Source of the DNA: Thermophilibacter provencensis
GTDB lineage: Bacteria; Actinomycetota; Coriobacteriia; Coriobacteriales; Atopobiaceae
Direction of reading: 5' to 3'
DNA length: 64,000 nt
Assembly (NCBI RefSeq): GCF_900128445.1
Contig: NZ_LT671417.1
Coordinates: forward strand, 124,001 to 188,000
The first letter of the stretch is position 1. Each line of letters starts with the position of its first letter. Below the pieces are notes generated by a model, which was not told where the DNA came from, did no database searches, and worked only from the letters and a program-made list of their open reading frames with translations. The translations under genes and the position numbers were made by a program. Below are positions 8,091 through 16,040 of the stretch, in pieces.

Positions 8091-9910
8091 TGCTCGATCC
8101 TCCCCCCGCGGAACGCGCCAAAGCCGAAGTGGTCGCAGCGCAGGCAGCGGGACGCCTCCTGACGCGCCTCCTCGTCGGTGAGGCCGTTCTCGACGATGTC
8201 GAAGTCGTTGATGCGCTCGGCAGCCTCGCGCTCCCGCATCTCGCAGCGGGCGCAGGAGATCTTGCCCTTGAACTGCACGGGCGGCAGCTCCACGTCGAGC
8301 TCGATCTGGTGGTTGTAGCCGAGGTAGTTGTCGATGTTGCCAGCAGCGACCTTGCCCGCGTTGATGGCGCGGATGACGGTGGCCGGGCCGCTCTGGCAGT
8401 CGCCGCCGGAGAAGAGGCCGTCCTGGCCGGGCACGGCACCGTCGGAGTCAGTGACGATGCGACCCCACTTGCAGGGCACGCCCTGCTCCTCGAAGGTCGC
8501 GGAGTCGATGTCCTGGCCAATGGCAACGATCACGCGGTCGCACGGAACGACGACGTCGCCGCCCTCGGCCGCGCGCGGCGCGGGACGCCCGCGCTTGAGG
8601 CCGCCGATGATCTGCGGCTCGACCCTGAGGCCGATGACGTGGTTGTTCTCGTCGACGACGACCTCCTTGGGGGCGTTGAGGTCCATGACCTCGCAGCCCT
8701 CGGCCTCGGCGCCGGCGATCTCCTCGTCCTGGGCCGTCATGTCGGCCACGCGGCGACGGTACGCGATGATGACCTTCTCGGCGCCCAGGCGCACGGAGGT
8801 GCGGGCCACGTCCATGGCCACGTTGCCGCCGCCGACGACGGTGACCGTGAGGCCCTTGAAGTCGGGCGGGTTGTTGTCACCCATGTCACGCAGGAGCTTG
8901 ACCGCGGACATGACGCCCTCGGCGTCCTCGCCCGGAAGGCCGAGCTTCTTGTCCGCATGAGCTCCGATGGCCAGGTAGACGGCGTCGAACTCCTCGCGAA
9001 GGCGGCTCATCTCCTCGCCGTCCACGCTGTGATTGAGCTCGACGTCGATGCCGCAGTCGAGAATCCACTGGATCTCGGAGTCAAGCTGCTCGCGCGGCAG
9101 GCGGTAGTTGGGGATGCCATAGCGCAGCATGCCGCCGAGGTGCGCGCGCTGCTCGAAGATCTTGACCTTGTGGCCCATGAGGGTCAGGTAGTAGGCGCAG
9201 GAGATGCCCGCCGGGCCGCCGCCGATGACCGCGACGGTCTTCTTGGTGGGAGCCTTGATGATGGGGCGGTAGTCCCCCGCGTGGTCCACGGCGTAGCGCT
9301 TGAGGCCGCGGATGTTCATCGGGTCGTCCACCATGCCGCGGCGGCAGTGCATCTCGCAGGGGTGCTCGCAGACGAGGCCGCAGACCAGCGGCAGCGGGTT
9401 GTCCTTGCGGATGAGGCGCACGGCCTCGGTGTAGCGGCCGGCCTCGACGAGCGCGATGTAGCCGGGGATGTCCACGCCGGCGGGGCAGCCGGAGACGCAC
9501 GGCACCGTCTGGTGCTGCGAGAAGCCGCAGGCGTGCTTCTGCACGTGGTGCTCGAAGTCGTCGCGGAAGCCGCGGATGGCCATGAGGGCCACCTCGCCGG
9601 CCTCGTAGCCGATCGCGCAGTCGCTCGAGAGGTACACCGTGCGGGCGGTGGACTCGATGAGGTCGAGCGTCTCCATCGTAGCGCGGTTGTTCAGGACGTC
9701 GTTGAACAGGTGGCGCAGCATGCGCAGACCGTTCCTGCACGGCGTGCACTTACCGCAGCTCTGCGTCGCGCACATGGCCACGTACGAGGCCGTGAACTCA
9801 ACGGGGCACGGAGCGAGCGAGCTCACCGAGAGGCGCTTCTCGAGCATCTCGTGCATGCTCGACATGATCGCCTGGGTCTCGCTCTGCTCCATGACGTGCA
9901 TTCTTGCCAT
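8084..9910 (-). CDS. NuoF-like/GltD-like fused NAD(P)H flavoprotein, hydrogenase partner
   Basis: A 608-residue protein. Residues about 30-110 match the C-terminal iron-sulfur part of NuoF (SCGKCTPCR at 51-59). The rest is a glutamate-synthase small-subunit/NfnB-like module: Cys-rich entry (CVSGCPAGVDIPGYI, CGLVCEHPCEMHCRRG), FAD-binding GGGPAGISCAYYL, NAD(P)-binding VVGGGNVAMDVAR and a late GGDCQSGPATVI motif. A further Cys pair set lies near the C-terminus (CARCEMRE, CLRCDHFG). It probably carries electrons between NAD(P)H and the hydrogenase encoded directly downstream, with which it overlaps by 7 bases. ATG 9910 has an AAGGAGAG RBS. Whether NADH or NADPH is used cannot be read from sequence. 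Confidence 0.88.
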   Translation of the reverse strand: MARMHVMEQSETQAIMSSMHEMLEKRLSVSSLAPCPVEFTASYVAMCATQSCGKCTPCRNGLRMLRHLFNDVLNNRATMETLDLIESTARTVYLSSDCAIGYEAGEVALMAIRGFRDDFEHHVQKHACGFSQHQTVPCVSGCPAGVDIPGYIALVEAGRYTEAVRLIRKDNPLPLVCGLVCEHPCEMHCRRGMVDDPMNIRGLKRYAVDHAGDYRPIIKAPTKKTVAVIGGGPAGISCAYYLTLMGHKVKIFEQRAHLGGMLRYGIPNYRLPREQLDSEIQWILDCGIDVELNHSVDGEEMSRLREEFDAVYLAIGAHADKKLGLPGEDAEGVMSAVKLLRDMGDNNPPDFKGLTVTVVGGGNVAMDVARTSVRLGAEKVIIAYRRRVADMTAQDEEIAGAEAEGCEVMDLNAPKEVVVDENNHVIGLRVEPQIIGGLKRGRPAPRAAEGGDVVVPCDRVIVAIGQDIDSATFEEQGVPCKWGRIVTDSDGAVPGQDGLFSGGDCQSGPATVIRAINAGKVAAGNIDNYLGYNHQIELDVELPPVQFKGKISCARCEMREREAAERINDFDIVENGLTDEEARQEASRCLRCDHFGFGAFRGGRIEQW

Positions 9911-10000
9911 AGGCCCTCTCCTTGCACATCGGGGAGTCGTACGCGCCGGGTCCCCTCGACCTCGGCACAGTATGAGAAATGTTAATCAACGCCCCGGTTC

Positions 10001-10015
10001 ATTACGCAACGTAAT
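10001..10015. promoter_or_regulatory. Inverted repeat ATTACG-CAA-CGTAAT upstream of hydrogenase operon
   Basis: Perfect 6-bp inverted repeat 90 bp upstream of the flavoprotein start, within a 230-bp intergenic region. A TTGATTAACA sequence also lies at 9989-9980 on the minus strand. Possible redox or anaerobiosis regulator site; it does not fit the Rex consensus well. Confidence 0.25.
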
Positions 10016-10104
10016 CGGTGAGATGTCCGTTTGGTTACGCGGGCGGCAGCTCGCCGAGCCATTTCCCCCGCCTGTCGCATGCAGGGCCGTAGCTGAAAGA
10101 AAGC

Positions 10105-10113
10105 TGATACACT
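10105..10113 (+). promoter_or_regulatory. Extended -10 for lipoprotein gene
   Basis: TGATACACT is an extended -10 located 31 bp before ATG 10144, with GAAGGGAG as RBS in between. No clear -35. Confidence 0.35.
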
Positions 10114-10143
10114 CCCGCTAGGGAAGGCAACGAAGGGAGCGTC

Positions 10144-10725
10144 ATGATGAACCGAGTCCTAAAGGTACTGACCTGCTCGATCACCGCTGTGCTCGCCCTG
10201 AGCGTAGGCCTTGTGCTGGGGGCATGCTCCGGTCCCAGCCCCGAGGAGGCCATCCGCGAAGACCTCGCGGCAAACCTCGACCGCGTCAAGGAGCTTGATG
10301 ACGCCACAGTCGAGGAGCTCGTCGGCAGCATGGGCACACTCGGCCTCGAGACCTACGGCATCGAGGCGTCGGACGTCGTCAGGTCCCTGCTCGACGGCTT
10401 CGACTACACGATCGATGACATAACGGTCGACGACGAGGGCACGAGCGCCGTCGCCTCGGTAAGCGTGACCTGCAAGTCCGCGTCCGACTTTACCGAGCGA
10501 ATCAATCAGGCGGCAACCGACCTCGCAACCGAGCTGATGAACGACCCGTCCGGCCTCGAGCTGCTCAGCGACGAGGATGCCCTCAACGCCCGCATCGGCG
10601 AAGTCGTCATGGAGACGCTCGACGAGGTCGAGCTCCAGCAGACCTCAATCGAGATCGACTACTCCAAGACCGACGACGGCTGGACCGCAAGCGACGCCTC
10701 TGAGCTTGCCCAGATCTTCTCGTAG
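10144..10725 (+). CDS. Putative lipoprotein (DUF5105-like)
   Basis: A 193-residue protein with a hydrophobic N-terminus ending in lipobox LGAC (Cys at about residue 28), so a lipid-anchored exported protein. The mature part is acidic and helical, with the pattern seen in Coriobacteriia lipoproteins (EEAIREDLAANLDRVK, DGFDYTIDDITVDDEGTSA) and resembles DUF5105. Two in-frame ATGs (10144, 10147) fit the GGGAG RBS. Convergent with the degV gene across a REP-like palindrome. Function unknown. Confidence 0.65.
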   Translation: MMNRVLKVLTCSITAVLALSVGLVLGACSGPSPEEAIREDLAANLDRVKELDDATVEELVGSMGTLGLETYGIEASDVVRSLLDGFDYTIDDITVDDEGTSAVASVSVTCKSASDFTERINQAATDLATELMNDPSGLELLSDEDALNARIGEVVMETLDEVELQQTSIEIDYSKTDDGWTASDASELAQIFS

Positions 10726-10750
10726 CCGCCTCGCACCATCTTCTGCGTAC

Positions 10751-10805
10751 AAAGGCGTGCAAAAGCATGCAAAGGTGACTGTCCCCTTTGCACGCCTTGC
10801 ACGCC
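10751..10805. repeat. REP-like palindrome, copy b, with duplicated arm
   Basis: Core GCAAAGGTGACTGTCCCCTTTGC (10769-10791) lies inside a longer inverted arm AAGGCGTGCAA / TTGCACGCCTT, and the right arm is repeated in tandem. It runs up to the stop codon of degV (10806-10808). Confidence 0.75.
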
Positions 10806-11651
10806 TTAGTTCGTGCGGAAGAACGCAAGCGCGATGGCGTTGGGGCCGACGTGCGTGCCGATGGTGGCGCCGACGGAGGTGATGGGCAGGTCCTCCTCAG
10901 CGACCTTGCCCTCCCAGATGGCGCGGTTGTCCTCGAGGTACTTCCTCAGCAGCTTCTGGGAGAGGCCCGTGTAGCCCAGCAGAACCGGCATCGTGAAGTC
11001 GATGCCGTACTTCTCGACCTGCTGGTGCAGCTGGTTGCGGCCGTTCTTGGAGCCGCGCGCCTTGCCGAGCATCACGACCTCGCCGTCCTCGACGCCCACC
11101 ACGGGCTTGATGGAGAGCAGCTCGCCGATGGTGCCCACGCTCTTGGGGATGCGGCCGCCGCGCTTGAGGTACTCGAGCGTGTCCAGGAGCGCGAGCAGGC
11201 AGACGCGGTCGGCGGCTGCGGTCAGCTCGTCGGCGATCTGCGCGGCCGAGCGGCCCTCGTCGAGAAGCCTGAGCGCATAGAGCACGAGCAGGCTCTGCCC
11301 GATGGTGACGTTCTTGCCGTCGACCACGCGGACCTCGGGATAGTCCGCCGCAGCAGTGACGGCGCTCTGATAGGTGCCGGAGAGCTTCGAGGAGAGCGTG
11401 ACCACCACGGCCTCGTCGCCGGCGGCGCGAACGTCCTCGAAGATCTGCTGATAGGCGAAGGGCGTCGCCTGGCTCGTCTTGGGCAGCTCGTCGCTCTCGA
11501 TGAGCAGCTCGTAGAAGCGGTCGTTGGTGAGGTCGACGCCGTCCGCGTAGGTGGTGGTCCCAAAGGTGATGCCCAGGGGCACCACGGTGACGCGAGGGTC
11601 GACCTCGCCGGGAAGGTCAATGCCGGAGTCGGTGATGATGCGAACGGCCAT
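10806..11651 (-). CDS. DegV family fatty-acid-binding protein
   Basis: A 281-residue DegV protein: starts VRIITDSGIDLP, with DGVDLTNDRFYELL and TSQATPFAYQQIF, matching the family in which a bound fatty acid is presented to FakA kinase. Length is typical. Start ATG 11651 has an AGAAAGGA RBS. It sits 52 bp downstream of a MarR regulator on the same strand, so the pair is probably one transcript and the MarR may respond to fatty acids or membrane stress; that link is inference. No fakA homologue is in the window. Confidence 0.88.
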   Translation of the reverse strand: MAVRIITDSGIDLPGEVDPRVTVVPLGITFGTTTYADGVDLTNDRFYELLIESDELPKTSQATPFAYQQIFEDVRAAGDEAVVVTLSSKLSGTYQSAVTAAADYPEVRVVDGKNVTIGQSLLVLYALRLLDEGRSAAQIADELTAAADRVCLLALLDTLEYLKRGGRIPKSVGTIGELLSIKPVVGVEDGEVVMLGKARGSKNGRNQLHQQVEKYGIDFTMPVLLGYTGLSQKLLRKYLEDNRAIWEGKVAEEDLPITSVGATIGTHVGPNAIALAFFRTN

Positions 11652-11703
11652 GGTCGTTCCTTTCTCTGCCCCTGGCGAGCCGTGCCCGATCTTGCCCTCG
11701 CGG

Positions 11704-12153
11704 CTAGTCGCGCGCGAAGGTCCTCAGGCGCTCGAGGATGTGGTTGAGAGAATCGTACATCTGCAGGCGCTCCCGAAAGGCCAGCTCCCCGCCAGCCTCG
11801 TCGAGCACTCGGTGAATGATGTCGTCGAGCGGGCGCGCGGCCTCGCGGCCCTTCTCGGTGAGCGTGATGGCGGCGCGGTATCGGGACGCCTCCTCGTCGG
11901 AGCCCCCCACCTCGACGAAGCCGTCCTCGGCAAGGTGCGCCACGGTGCGCGACATCGCCGCGCGGCTTACGTCAACCATGCGGGCGAGCTCTGAGGCGGT
12001 GAGTCCCTCGGGGTGCTTGACCAGATAGTAGAGGCACATCACGTCCGACCCGCGGAAGCCGAGCCGCCTGGCCTCGGCCGTCTTGATGCGCTGTATCTCC
12101 TTGTTGAGGGCGCTGATGATTCCCACGAAGTCCTCGAAGCGCTGCTCGGTCAC
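11704..12153 (-). CDS. MarR family transcriptional regulator
   Basis: A 149-residue winged-helix repressor: DVMCLYYLVKHPEGLTASELARMVDVSRAAMSRTV is the recognition region, followed by the wing and LTEKGREAA. Start is GTG 12153 with RBS GGGGGAG. A palindrome ATGTT-N8-AACAT 42-59 bp upstream overlaps the predicted promoter, which suggests autoregulation and control of degV. Confidence 0.85.
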   Translation of the reverse strand: MTEQRFEDFVGIISALNKEIQRIKTAEARRLGFRGSDVMCLYYLVKHPEGLTASELARMVDVSRAAMSRTVAHLAEDGFVEVGGSDEEASRYRAAITLTEKGREAARPLDDIIHRVLDEAGGELAFRERLQMYDSLNHILERLRTFARD

Positions 12154-12194
12154 GCCAACTCTCCCCCGTCAGGTCCGCCTGGCCCATGCCGACG

Positions 12195-12238
12195 ATGTTA
12201 ACCAATCAACATTATGGGCGAGGGGGACGGGGCATCAA
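12195..12238 (-). promoter_or_regulatory. Promoter and MarR-type operator
   Basis: On the minus strand TTGATG (12238-12233) and CATAAT (12216-12211) are 16 bp apart. The palindrome ATGTTAACCAATCAACAT (12195-12212) overlaps the -10 and start site. The position fits repression of the marR-degV unit by its own product. Confidence 0.5.
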
Positions 12239-12293
12239 CCGAGGTCACGCGATATCCACATGCAGGGCAAATGTTACGTCCGAGAAAACACCC

Positions 12294-12322
12294 TTGCGCG
12301 CGGGACGGCGGGCGCGTATTGT
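12294..12322 (+). promoter_or_regulatory. Promoter of the trp-attenuated ECF operon
   Basis: TTGCGC (12294-12299) and TATTGT (12317-12322) are separated by exactly 17 bp. Transcription would begin near 12329, about 45 nt before the leader peptide start. Confidence 0.5.
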
Positions 12323-12374
12323 GACGCCAAGCACAGGGACGCCTTCGGGCCGAGCAGAGAGAGGAGCGCCAGAC

Positions 12375-12443
12375 ATGAGTCGCATCGCACGCACGTCCAT
12401 GAACTGGTGGTGGCGCAGCCTCTCCGCGGTCGGTCGATCGTGA
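12375..12443 (+). CDS. Trp leader peptide (attenuator), 22 residues
   Basis: A short reading frame starting ATG 12375, with a GAGGAG RBS 8 bp upstream, encodes MSRIARTSMNWWWRSLSAV followed by GRS and a TGA at 12441-12443. Codons 11-13 (12405-12413) are three consecutive TGG Trp codons, which by chance is very unlikely in a 22-codon frame. It is followed 27 nt later by a strong intrinsic terminator, and then by an ECF transporter operon. This is the classical layout of transcription attenuation by ribosome stalling: when charged tRNA-Trp is scarce the ribosome stalls and the terminator fails. It strongly suggests that the downstream transporter is under tryptophan control. The leader peptide has no function of its own. 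Confidence 0.88.
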   Translation: MSRIARTSMNWWWRSLSAVGRS

Positions 12444-12455
12444 GTCTTCTGCGCC
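12412..12455 (+). promoter_or_regulatory. Attenuator 1:2 stem overlapping the Trp codons
   Basis: GGCGCAG (12412-12418), starting in the third Trp codon, pairs with CTGCGCC (12449-12455). A stalled ribosome would mask the first arm. The second arm can alternatively pair with 12463-12472 (CTTC/GAAG and GCGC/GCGC), reaching only the first two bases of the terminator stem; the exact antiterminator is not resolved. Confidence 0.5.
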
Positions 12456-12470
12456 GAAAATAGCGCTTGA

Positions 12471-12501
12471 AGGGCTCCCGGGAGACCGGGGGCCCTTTTT
12501 T
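12471..12501 (+). terminator. Attenuator terminator
   Basis: Arm 12471-12481 pairs with 12486-12496 over 11 bp (one G-T wobble), loop GAGA, followed by six T. It lies between the leader peptide and the ECF S-component, 80 nt before its ATG. Confidence 0.85.
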
Positions 12502-12581
12502 CGTGGCCACGAGAGGGCCCACGCCGCCCGGGCGCCGGAAGCGCCCCACCCGAGAAGAACCTCCTCCAGAAAGGAACCGCC

Positions 12582-13166
12582 ATGTCCCAGAACGACTCCA
12601 GCCGGAACGCCCAGCCCGTCGCCCGCACCGTCGCCGCCGCCGACCACGGCAGGCTCGACATCCAGGCCCTCGTCCTTCTCGCCGTCCTTCTCGCCGCCGG
12701 CTTCATCCTCAACTTCACCGTCGGCAAGGCGATCTCGGGCATCTCGGGCGGCCTCATTAGCCCCGAGTTCATCATCTCCGCCTTCTGCCTCACCATCCTC
12801 GTGGTACGTCCCAACGTGGGCCAGGCCCTCGTGATCGGCCTCATCTCCGCCGCCGTCATCCAGATCACCACCACCTCGCCCTTCATCGACTTCGCCGCCG
12901 AGGGCGTCGCCGCCATGCTTATGGCCCTCATCGTCCGCGTCGGCATGGGAAGCGGCGCCAAGAAGGTCGTCCCTCTCATCGGCTCCTTCGTCACCACGGC
13001 GGTCTCCGGCGTGATCTTCATGCTCATCAAGATCGCCATGGTGGGCGCCGCCGGCGAGCTCGCCGCCGCCATGCTGCCCGTGGTCCTGCTCACCGCCGTG
13101 TTCAACGCCGTTCTGGTGCAGGCCCTCTACCTTCCCATCAGGAAGGCCCTCAAGCTCGCCGACTAG
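12582..13166 (+). CDS. ECF transporter substrate-binding S component, probably tryptophan-specific (TrpP-like)
   Basis: A 194-residue membrane protein with about five or six hydrophobic segments, the usual size of an ECF S component. The family signature is a cluster of small membrane helices (LVLLAVLLAAGFILNF, ISPEFIISAFCLTILVVRP, ALVIGLISAAVIQITT), resembling TrpP-type S components. RBS AGAAAGGA precedes ATG 12582. It heads an operon with a double ATPase and EcfT. Tryptophan as substrate is inferred from the upstream leader peptide with three Trp codons and from the TrpP-like pattern; no substrate-contact residue was verified. Confidence 0.8.
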   Translation: MSQNDSSRNAQPVARTVAAADHGRLDIQALVLLAVLLAAGFILNFTVGKAISGISGGLISPEFIISAFCLTILVVRPNVGQALVIGLISAAVIQITTTSPFIDFAAEGVAAMLMALIVRVGMGSGAKKVVPLIGSFVTTAVSGVIFMLIKIAMVGAAGELAAAMLPVVLLTAVFNAVLVQALYLPIRKALKLAD

Positions 13167-13223
13167 TGTGACAATGTCATGGCAAACGACCCTGTCACCT
13201 TTGTCAGTAACTGAAAGGCTCTC

Positions 13224-14993
13224 ATGACCGAGGATGCGCCCACGATAATCCGGCTCGACGACGTCTCGTTCAAGTACGCGGACGCCGTCGAGCCGGCGCT
13301 CGACCACGTCTCCCTCGAAATTCCCGAGGGAGGCTTCGTCGGCGTCATCGGCCCCTCCGGCGCCGGCAAGTCCACGCTCGCCGCCCTGCTCTCGGGGGCC
13401 ATACCCCATCACTACCGGGGGACCCTCTTTGGCTCCACGCTCGTGGACGGCCGCGACACCTGCGAGGTCACGCTCACGGACATATCCCGCGTGGTGGGCA
13501 GCGTGGCCCAGGACATCGACTCCCAGATGGTCGCCTCCGCCGTGGAGGACGAGATGCTCTTCGGCCTTGAGAACTTCGGCGTGCCGCACGATGAGATCGA
13601 GGCGCGCGTCACAGGCGCGCTCGAGGCGTGCGGCGTGCTCGATCTGCGCGGCCGCGAGATCGCCACGCTCTCTGGCGGCCAGAAGCAGAAGGTTGCCATC
13701 GCCGCCATCCTTGCCCTTCGGCCGCGCGTCCTCGTGCTCGACGAGCCGACGGCAGCGCTCGACCCCGCTTCATCCACGGCCGTCTTCGAGACGCTCCGAG
13801 ACCTCAACGCAGAGGGCGTGACCGTCATCGTGGTCGAGCAGAAGGTGGCGCTGCTCACCGCCTACTGCGACAGCGTGGTGGTCCTGAGCGAGGGGCGCGT
13901 CGCCTTTGACGGAACGCCGCGCGAGGTCTTCTCGCATGCCGACGAGCTGCGCGCCCTCGGCGTGGACAGCCCGCGCGTGGCGCGCGTCTCCAACAGCCTG
14001 GCGCAGCACGGCGTCATGCCGCCTGCGCCCCCCTGCCTGAGCGTCGAGGAGGCGGAGGCGCTCGTGGCCGACCTCGTGCGCGGCCGCACCGGGCGCGGCG
14101 CCGACATCGCCCCCTTCCGCGCGGGCTCGCGCCACATCCCTGCCGCGGCGGCGCGCACGCCCGGGGCCGAGCCCGTCGTGAGCTTCCGCGACGTCTGCTT
14201 TGCCTACCCGGGAAGCGGCGCGTGCGTGACCGACCTCAGCTTCGACGTCTACCCCGGCGAGCTCGTGGGCGTCATCGGCCAGAACGGCGCCGGCAAGACC
14301 ACGCTCACCAAGCTCCTGAACGGCCTATTGCGCCCCTCGTCAGGCTCCATCCGCGTGGCCGGGCTCGACATGCGCGACACGCCCACGAGCACCGTGGCCG
14401 CGCACGTCTCGACGCTGTTCCAGAACCCGGACCGCCAGATCTGCAAGGACACCGTCCTCGAGGAGGTCGCCTTCGGCCTCGAGCTCACGGGCACGCCGGC
14501 CGACGAGGCGCGCGAGCGCGCCCGCGCGGTGGCGGAGCGCTTTGGCCTGCCGCTCGACGAGGCGCCCTTCTCGCTCTCCCGCGGGCAGCGCCAGATGGTC
14601 GCGCTCGCCTCCGTCGTGGTGATGGAGCCCGAGGTCATCCTCCTCGACGAGCCCACGAGCGGCCTCGACTACCGCGAGTGCATGACCGTCATGGAGACGG
14701 TGCGCGAGATGGCCGACCGCGGCTGCGCCGTCGTCATGGTCTGCCACGACATGGAGGTCGTCTCCGACTTCGCGGAGCGGCTCGTCGTCATGGCGGACGG
14801 GCGCATCCTCGGGCAGGGTGAGACCCCGGAGGTCTTCGCGGACGTGGAGCTCATGGGTCGCGCTCGCGTGGAGCCGCCGCAGATCATCGCCCTCTCGACC
14901 GTGCTCGCGCGCGACGTCTCGCGCGAGTTCGCGGGCGTGAGCCAGGTCTCGGGCATCGTCGACCTCGTGAAGGAGCTGGTCAGCCATGATTAA
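13224..14993 (+). CDS. ECF transporter ATPase with two fused ABC domains (EcfA-EcfA')
   Basis: A 589-residue protein with two complete nucleotide-binding domains in one chain. The first has Walker A GPSGAGKST, signature LSGGQKQK and Walker B VLVLDEPTAALD; the second, from about residue 318, has GQNGAGKTT, a variant signature LSRGQRQM and VILLDEPTSGLD. It replaces the separate EcfA1 and EcfA2 of other bacteria and powers the adjacent S component through EcfT. The stop codon overlaps the EcfT start by 8 bp, so translation is coupled. The short gap after the S gene (57 bp) carries no terminator. Confidence 0.92.
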   Translation: MTEDAPTIIRLDDVSFKYADAVEPALDHVSLEIPEGGFVGVIGPSGAGKSTLAALLSGAIPHHYRGTLFGSTLVDGRDTCEVTLTDISRVVGSVAQDIDSQMVASAVEDEMLFGLENFGVPHDEIEARVTGALEACGVLDLRGREIATLSGGQKQKVAIAAILALRPRVLVLDEPTAALDPASSTAVFETLRDLNAEGVTVIVVEQKVALLTAYCDSVVVLSEGRVAFDGTPREVFSHADELRALGVDSPRVARVSNSLAQHGVMPPAPPCLSVEEAEALVADLVRGRTGRGADIAPFRAGSRHIPAAAARTPGAEPVVSFRDVCFAYPGSGACVTDLSFDVYPGELVGVIGQNGAGKTTLTKLLNGLLRPSSGSIRVAGLDMRDTPTSTVAAHVSTLFQNPDRQICKDTVLEEVAFGLELTGTPADEARERARAVAERFGLPLDEAPFSLSRGQRQMVALASVVVMEPEVILLDEPTSGLDYRECMTVMETVREMADRGCAVVMVCHDMEVVSDFAERLVVMADGRILGQGETPEVFADVELMGRARVEPPQIIALSTVLARDVSREFAGVSQVSGIVDLVKELVSHD

Positions 14994-15732
14994 CATCATC
15001 GACTACGTTCCCGGGCAGACGCTCCTCCACCGCCTCAACCCCGTGAGCAAGCTCGCGCTGGCCGCCGCCATCATTGCGGCCACCTTCCTTGCGGACTCCT
15101 ACGCCATGCTCCTCGGCCTTCTCGCCCTCACGTTTGCGCTCGCGGCGTACGCCGGGGTGGCCGGGAGGCTTGCCCCCCTGCTCAAGGTGCTCGTCCCGCT
15201 TGCCGTGGTCATGCTCGCGCTGCAGCTCGTCTTCGTGCGCACCGGCGCGCCCATCTGGGGAATCGTCACCACCGACGGCCTGGTCACGGGGTCCAAGGTC
15301 TGCCTGCGCCTGCTCGGCGTGGCGCTGCCGCTCGTGCTCGTGCTCATGGTGACCAAGCTCACCGACCTCGCCAACGCGTGCGTGGAGGTGCTCCACGTGC
15401 CGTACCGCTACGCGTTCACCTTCACCACCGCGCTGCGCTTCGTCCCCGTGTTCTCTCAGGAGATGAACGCCATCATGGAGGCGCAGACGGCGCGCGGCGT
15501 GCAGTACGACACCAAGAACCCCTTCAAGAAGCTGCAGCTCATGCTGCCCCTCTGCGTGCCCCTGCTCGTGAGCTCCGTCGGCAGGACCGACGCCACGGCG
15601 CTCGCCGCAGAGCAGCGCGGCTTCTACCTGCGCACGCGCGAGAGCAGCTACAAGCGCTACCCGCTCGCAGCGCGCGACTGGCTCGCGCTCGCATGCTGCG
15701 TGGCGCTCATCGCGCTCGGCGTGGCGTTCTAG
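14986..15732 (+). CDS. ECF transporter transmembrane component EcfT
   Basis: A 248-residue integral membrane protein. It begins INIIDYVPGQTLLHRLNPVSKLALA, typical of EcfT, has four to five hydrophobic segments, and carries a coupling-helix type motif in the cytoplasmic part (AQTARGVQYD) and later AEQRGFYLR; these Ala-Arg-Gly motifs couple EcfT to the ATPases. It completes the S-ATPase-T operon that begins behind the Trp attenuator. The gene ends convergent to the lipoprotein gene at 16041. Confidence 0.9.
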   Translation: MINIIDYVPGQTLLHRLNPVSKLALAAAIIAATFLADSYAMLLGLLALTFALAAYAGVAGRLAPLLKVLVPLAVVMLALQLVFVRTGAPIWGIVTTDGLVTGSKVCLRLLGVALPLVLVLMVTKLTDLANACVEVLHVPYRYAFTFTTALRFVPVFSQEMNAIMEAQTARGVQYDTKNPFKKLQLMLPLCVPLLVSSVGRTDATALAAEQRGFYLRTRESSYKRYPLAARDWLALACCVALIALGVAF

Positions 15733-15776
15733 GCGCGGAAGGCCGGTTCGAAAGCCCCGGTGCCGCCTTGCTCGTT

Positions 15777-15898
15777 TGCAGTGTACTCATTTGCCGCTAT
15801 GCAAAGTACACTACATTCGAACAGCGAAAAAGCCGCAGGTAAGGAAATGGCACCCGTCAGGCCGTACTTGAGCGGGTCCCAAAAAAGTACACTACTTC
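15777..15898. repeat. MITE-like intergenic element, copy A
   Basis: About 120 bp with terminal inverted sequences (CAGTGTACTCATTTG on the left, AAAAAAGTACACTACTTC on the right) and an interior GCAGGTAAGGAAATGGCAC...GTACTTG. The interior and right end align closely with copy B at 32824-32945. The internal hairpin (ACCCG/CGGGT) is imperfect in this copy. It lies between convergent genes. Confidence 0.7.
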
Positions 15899-15938
15899 TG
15901 AACGGAAGCCCCCGGGACGTCTCAGAGGGCCTAACGGG

Positions 15939-16018
15939 GGCGCCCGCCCGCGTGATATGCGCGGGCGGGCGCCAATCGCAAGGCGCGACATGAGGCGGGC
16001 GCCCCGAGAGGCGCCCGC
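15939..16018. terminator. Two GC-rich hairpins between convergent operons
   Basis: Hairpin one pairs 15939-15952 with 15960-15973 over 14 bp. Hairpin two pairs 15995-16003 with 16010-16018 over 9 bp. Neither has a T-tract. They probably end transcripts of the ECF operon and the SigI-associated lipoprotein gene. The rest of this 308-bp gap is the MITE-like element. Confidence 0.45.
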
Positions 16019-16040
16019 ACGCATCCGAAGCCGTCAGCGA

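Noticed and set aside
9979-9990. Rex or FNR site before the hydrogenase operon
   Set aside because: TTGATTAACATT matches only half of either consensus and lacks a second half-site.
12463-12472. Antiterminator pairing of 12446-12454 with 12463-12472
   Set aside because: It overlaps the terminator stem by only two bases, so it cannot be called the antiterminator with confidence.
12198-13589. Long minus-strand frames opposite the ECF S component
   Set aside because: They are GC-rich shadows of the ECF genes and lack RBS and domain features.
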